DNA from: Mesorhizobium jarvisii
Lineage (GTDB): Bacteria > Pseudomonadota > Alphaproteobacteria > Rhizobiales > Rhizobiaceae
Assembly: GCF_003601985.1 (NCBI RefSeq)
Contig: NZ_QZXA01000016.1
Location: 1 to 64,000 of the forward strand
DNA length: 64,000 nt
Direction: 5' to 3'
This document shows, in pieces, positions 63,287 through 64,000 of this stretch. The stretch's first letter is position 1. The number at the start of each line of letters is the position of its first letter. The translations under genes were made by a program, and so were the position numbers. The notes beneath the pieces were generated by a model. The model did not search any database, was not told the DNA's origin, and saw nothing but the letters and a program-made list of their open reading frames with translations.

Positions 63287-63437
63287 GGGAGGGCTGTTCG
63301 GTGCGTACCTCTGGCGACCGCGATGGCGACACGCTGCAAGCTTGCGTGACCGATTTACTCTTAATTCCGCTAAAGCACACGGCAGCTTTGCGTCTCATGC
63401 CGTCATTCGGGCCGACTTGGCGCTTGTCTGGACATAG
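63138..63437 (+). pseudogene. Frameshifted copy of the 49-residue protein gene
   Basis: The frame begins MIRQLKDGKCRLYSSKTDEK and follows the intact copy through KHEREVQY. A lost T near 63271 then shifts the frame, replacing the FKRH end with about 55 residues of unrelated sequence up to the stop at 63437. It could be expressed as a longer protein, but the tail looks like random translation. From 63438 to 63560 nothing is identified. Confidence 0.75.
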
Positions 63438-63560
63438 GGATCGACGTGAAAGCGAGACGGGCGCATGCATGTATCGCGTCGAGCGCTGCCATCGGATTGG
63501 GCATGCCAATCATTGAACTGGCCGCGGACGAAGCGGAGTCGCTCCGCCCGTCACGCCAGA

Positions 63561-63863
63561 TTACGTCAGCTCATAGTAGAAATCACAAATCAGGTCCGCG
63601 ACCTTGACGGCCTCGAAATCCGTCATGTGTGCGGCGGTCTCAACAGCGACCGTTTCCATATCGTCTTGATCGATAGCAAGCAGATCCAGTATTTTCGCAA
63701 ACTTGAACTTGAGTTCCGGGTCACCATCGAACTCATCGATCGTAACGTCCAGAATGTTCGTATTTGCGTCGATCAGGCGCGTTTGAACACTGTCGGAAGA
63801 GGCTGCTAGCGTCCTGATCGCCGCAAAAAAGTGCTCGCGCGCGTTGGCATATTTGTCGTCCAT
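63561..63863 (-). CDS. Hypothetical small acidic protein
   Basis: A 100-residue helical, acidic cytosolic protein from MDDKYANAREHFFAAIRTL to DLICDFYYELT. AAAGG lies upstream of the ATG at 63863. Lower GC than its neighbours. No family recognised. The last 137 bases of the window hold no feature I can support. Confidence 0.55.
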   Translation of the reverse strand: MDDKYANAREHFFAAIRTLAASSDSVQTRLIDANTNILDVTIDEFDGDPELKFKFAKILDLLAIDQDDMETVAVETAAHMTDFEAVKVADLICDFYYELT

Positions 63864-64000
63864 TTTTGATACCTTTATGGGTGAAGCGCTGCGCCTTGGA
63901 CGTGAGACGCGCACCGCGACTTACGCTTTTGGCATGGCCTGAGTCAACGACACAGACGCGGCCCGTCGCGCGCCGATATCCGTGAGCGGCCGGACTGCAG

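Overview
The window is high-GC, gene-dense alphaproteobacterial DNA and most likely comes from a Mesorhizobium or a close relative in the Phyllobacteriaceae. Supporting signs are two DUF680 proteins (a family known mainly from Mesorhizobium), a two-motif BA14K protein, a DUF1127 peptide, many LysR/GlxA/AraC regulators, a Tat-exported polyamine-type ABC system, and paired palindromic intergenic elements of the rhizobial RIME type. I see no rRNA, tRNA, CRISPR array or replication origin. The window looks chromosomal.

Layout. 1-0.4 kb: the 3' end of an IS110-type transposase. 0.4-8 kb: a PDZ protein with a degenerate trypsin fold, LysR, an SDR lacking its active-site pair, a MarR/cupin divergon around a 45-bp palindrome, a YdeI-like protein, a GST, and an SDR/F420-reductase-like operon. 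8-16 kb: a His-rich exported protein, a small exported protein, an ABC-F ATPase, a winged-helix/TPR regulator with 10-bp-phased TTCGGA repeats at its promoter, a 2-hydroxyacid dehydrogenase/TetR divergon, a class II aldolase, and a decayed fragment of a second ABC-F gene. 16-24 kb: small exported proteins, a GST, a DNA-binding-like protein, a CHASE-PAS-GGDEF-EAL protein and a GlxA-type regulator. 24-28 kb: a four-gene polyamine-type ABC operon with overlapping genes. 28-39 kb: htpG, exported proteins, a nucleoside hydrolase, a repeat-containing coiled-coil protein, an acyl-CoA synthetase, a serine beta-lactamase-like hydrolase, and a deletion scar joining a broken LysR gene to a broken binding-protein gene. 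40-50 kb: an HD/LuxR regulator, a binding protein with no signal peptide, a LysR-SDR-tautomerase set, AraC-reductase, LysR, DUF1127-NmrA. 50-57 kb: the most interesting region. 57-64 kb: small exported Mesorhizobium-type proteins, a Tat-exported metallo-beta-lactamase-fold protein, TPR, DoxX, and a duplicated small gene whose second copy is frameshifted.

Main system. On the minus strand, 57128 to 51897, three genes run as one unit with 4-bp overlap and 4-bp spacing. They encode a 1378-residue Pls/PosA-type synthetase (adenylation and carrier domains, then six membrane segments interleaved with three left-handed beta-helix domains), a GNAT acetyltransferase, and a 4'-phosphopantetheinyl transferase that could activate the carrier domain. 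A lysine-2,3-aminomutase-like radical SAM enzyme faces this operon end to end with a 7-bp gap. By architecture the synthetase belongs with epsilon-poly-lysine-type membrane synthetases, so the locus may make a short cationic or isopeptide-linked amino acid polymer. The monomer cannot be read from the sequence. Upstream of the synthetase is a 68-bp element repeated without gaps, 56 of 68 bases identical, upstream of the small exported protein gene at 8591-8902.
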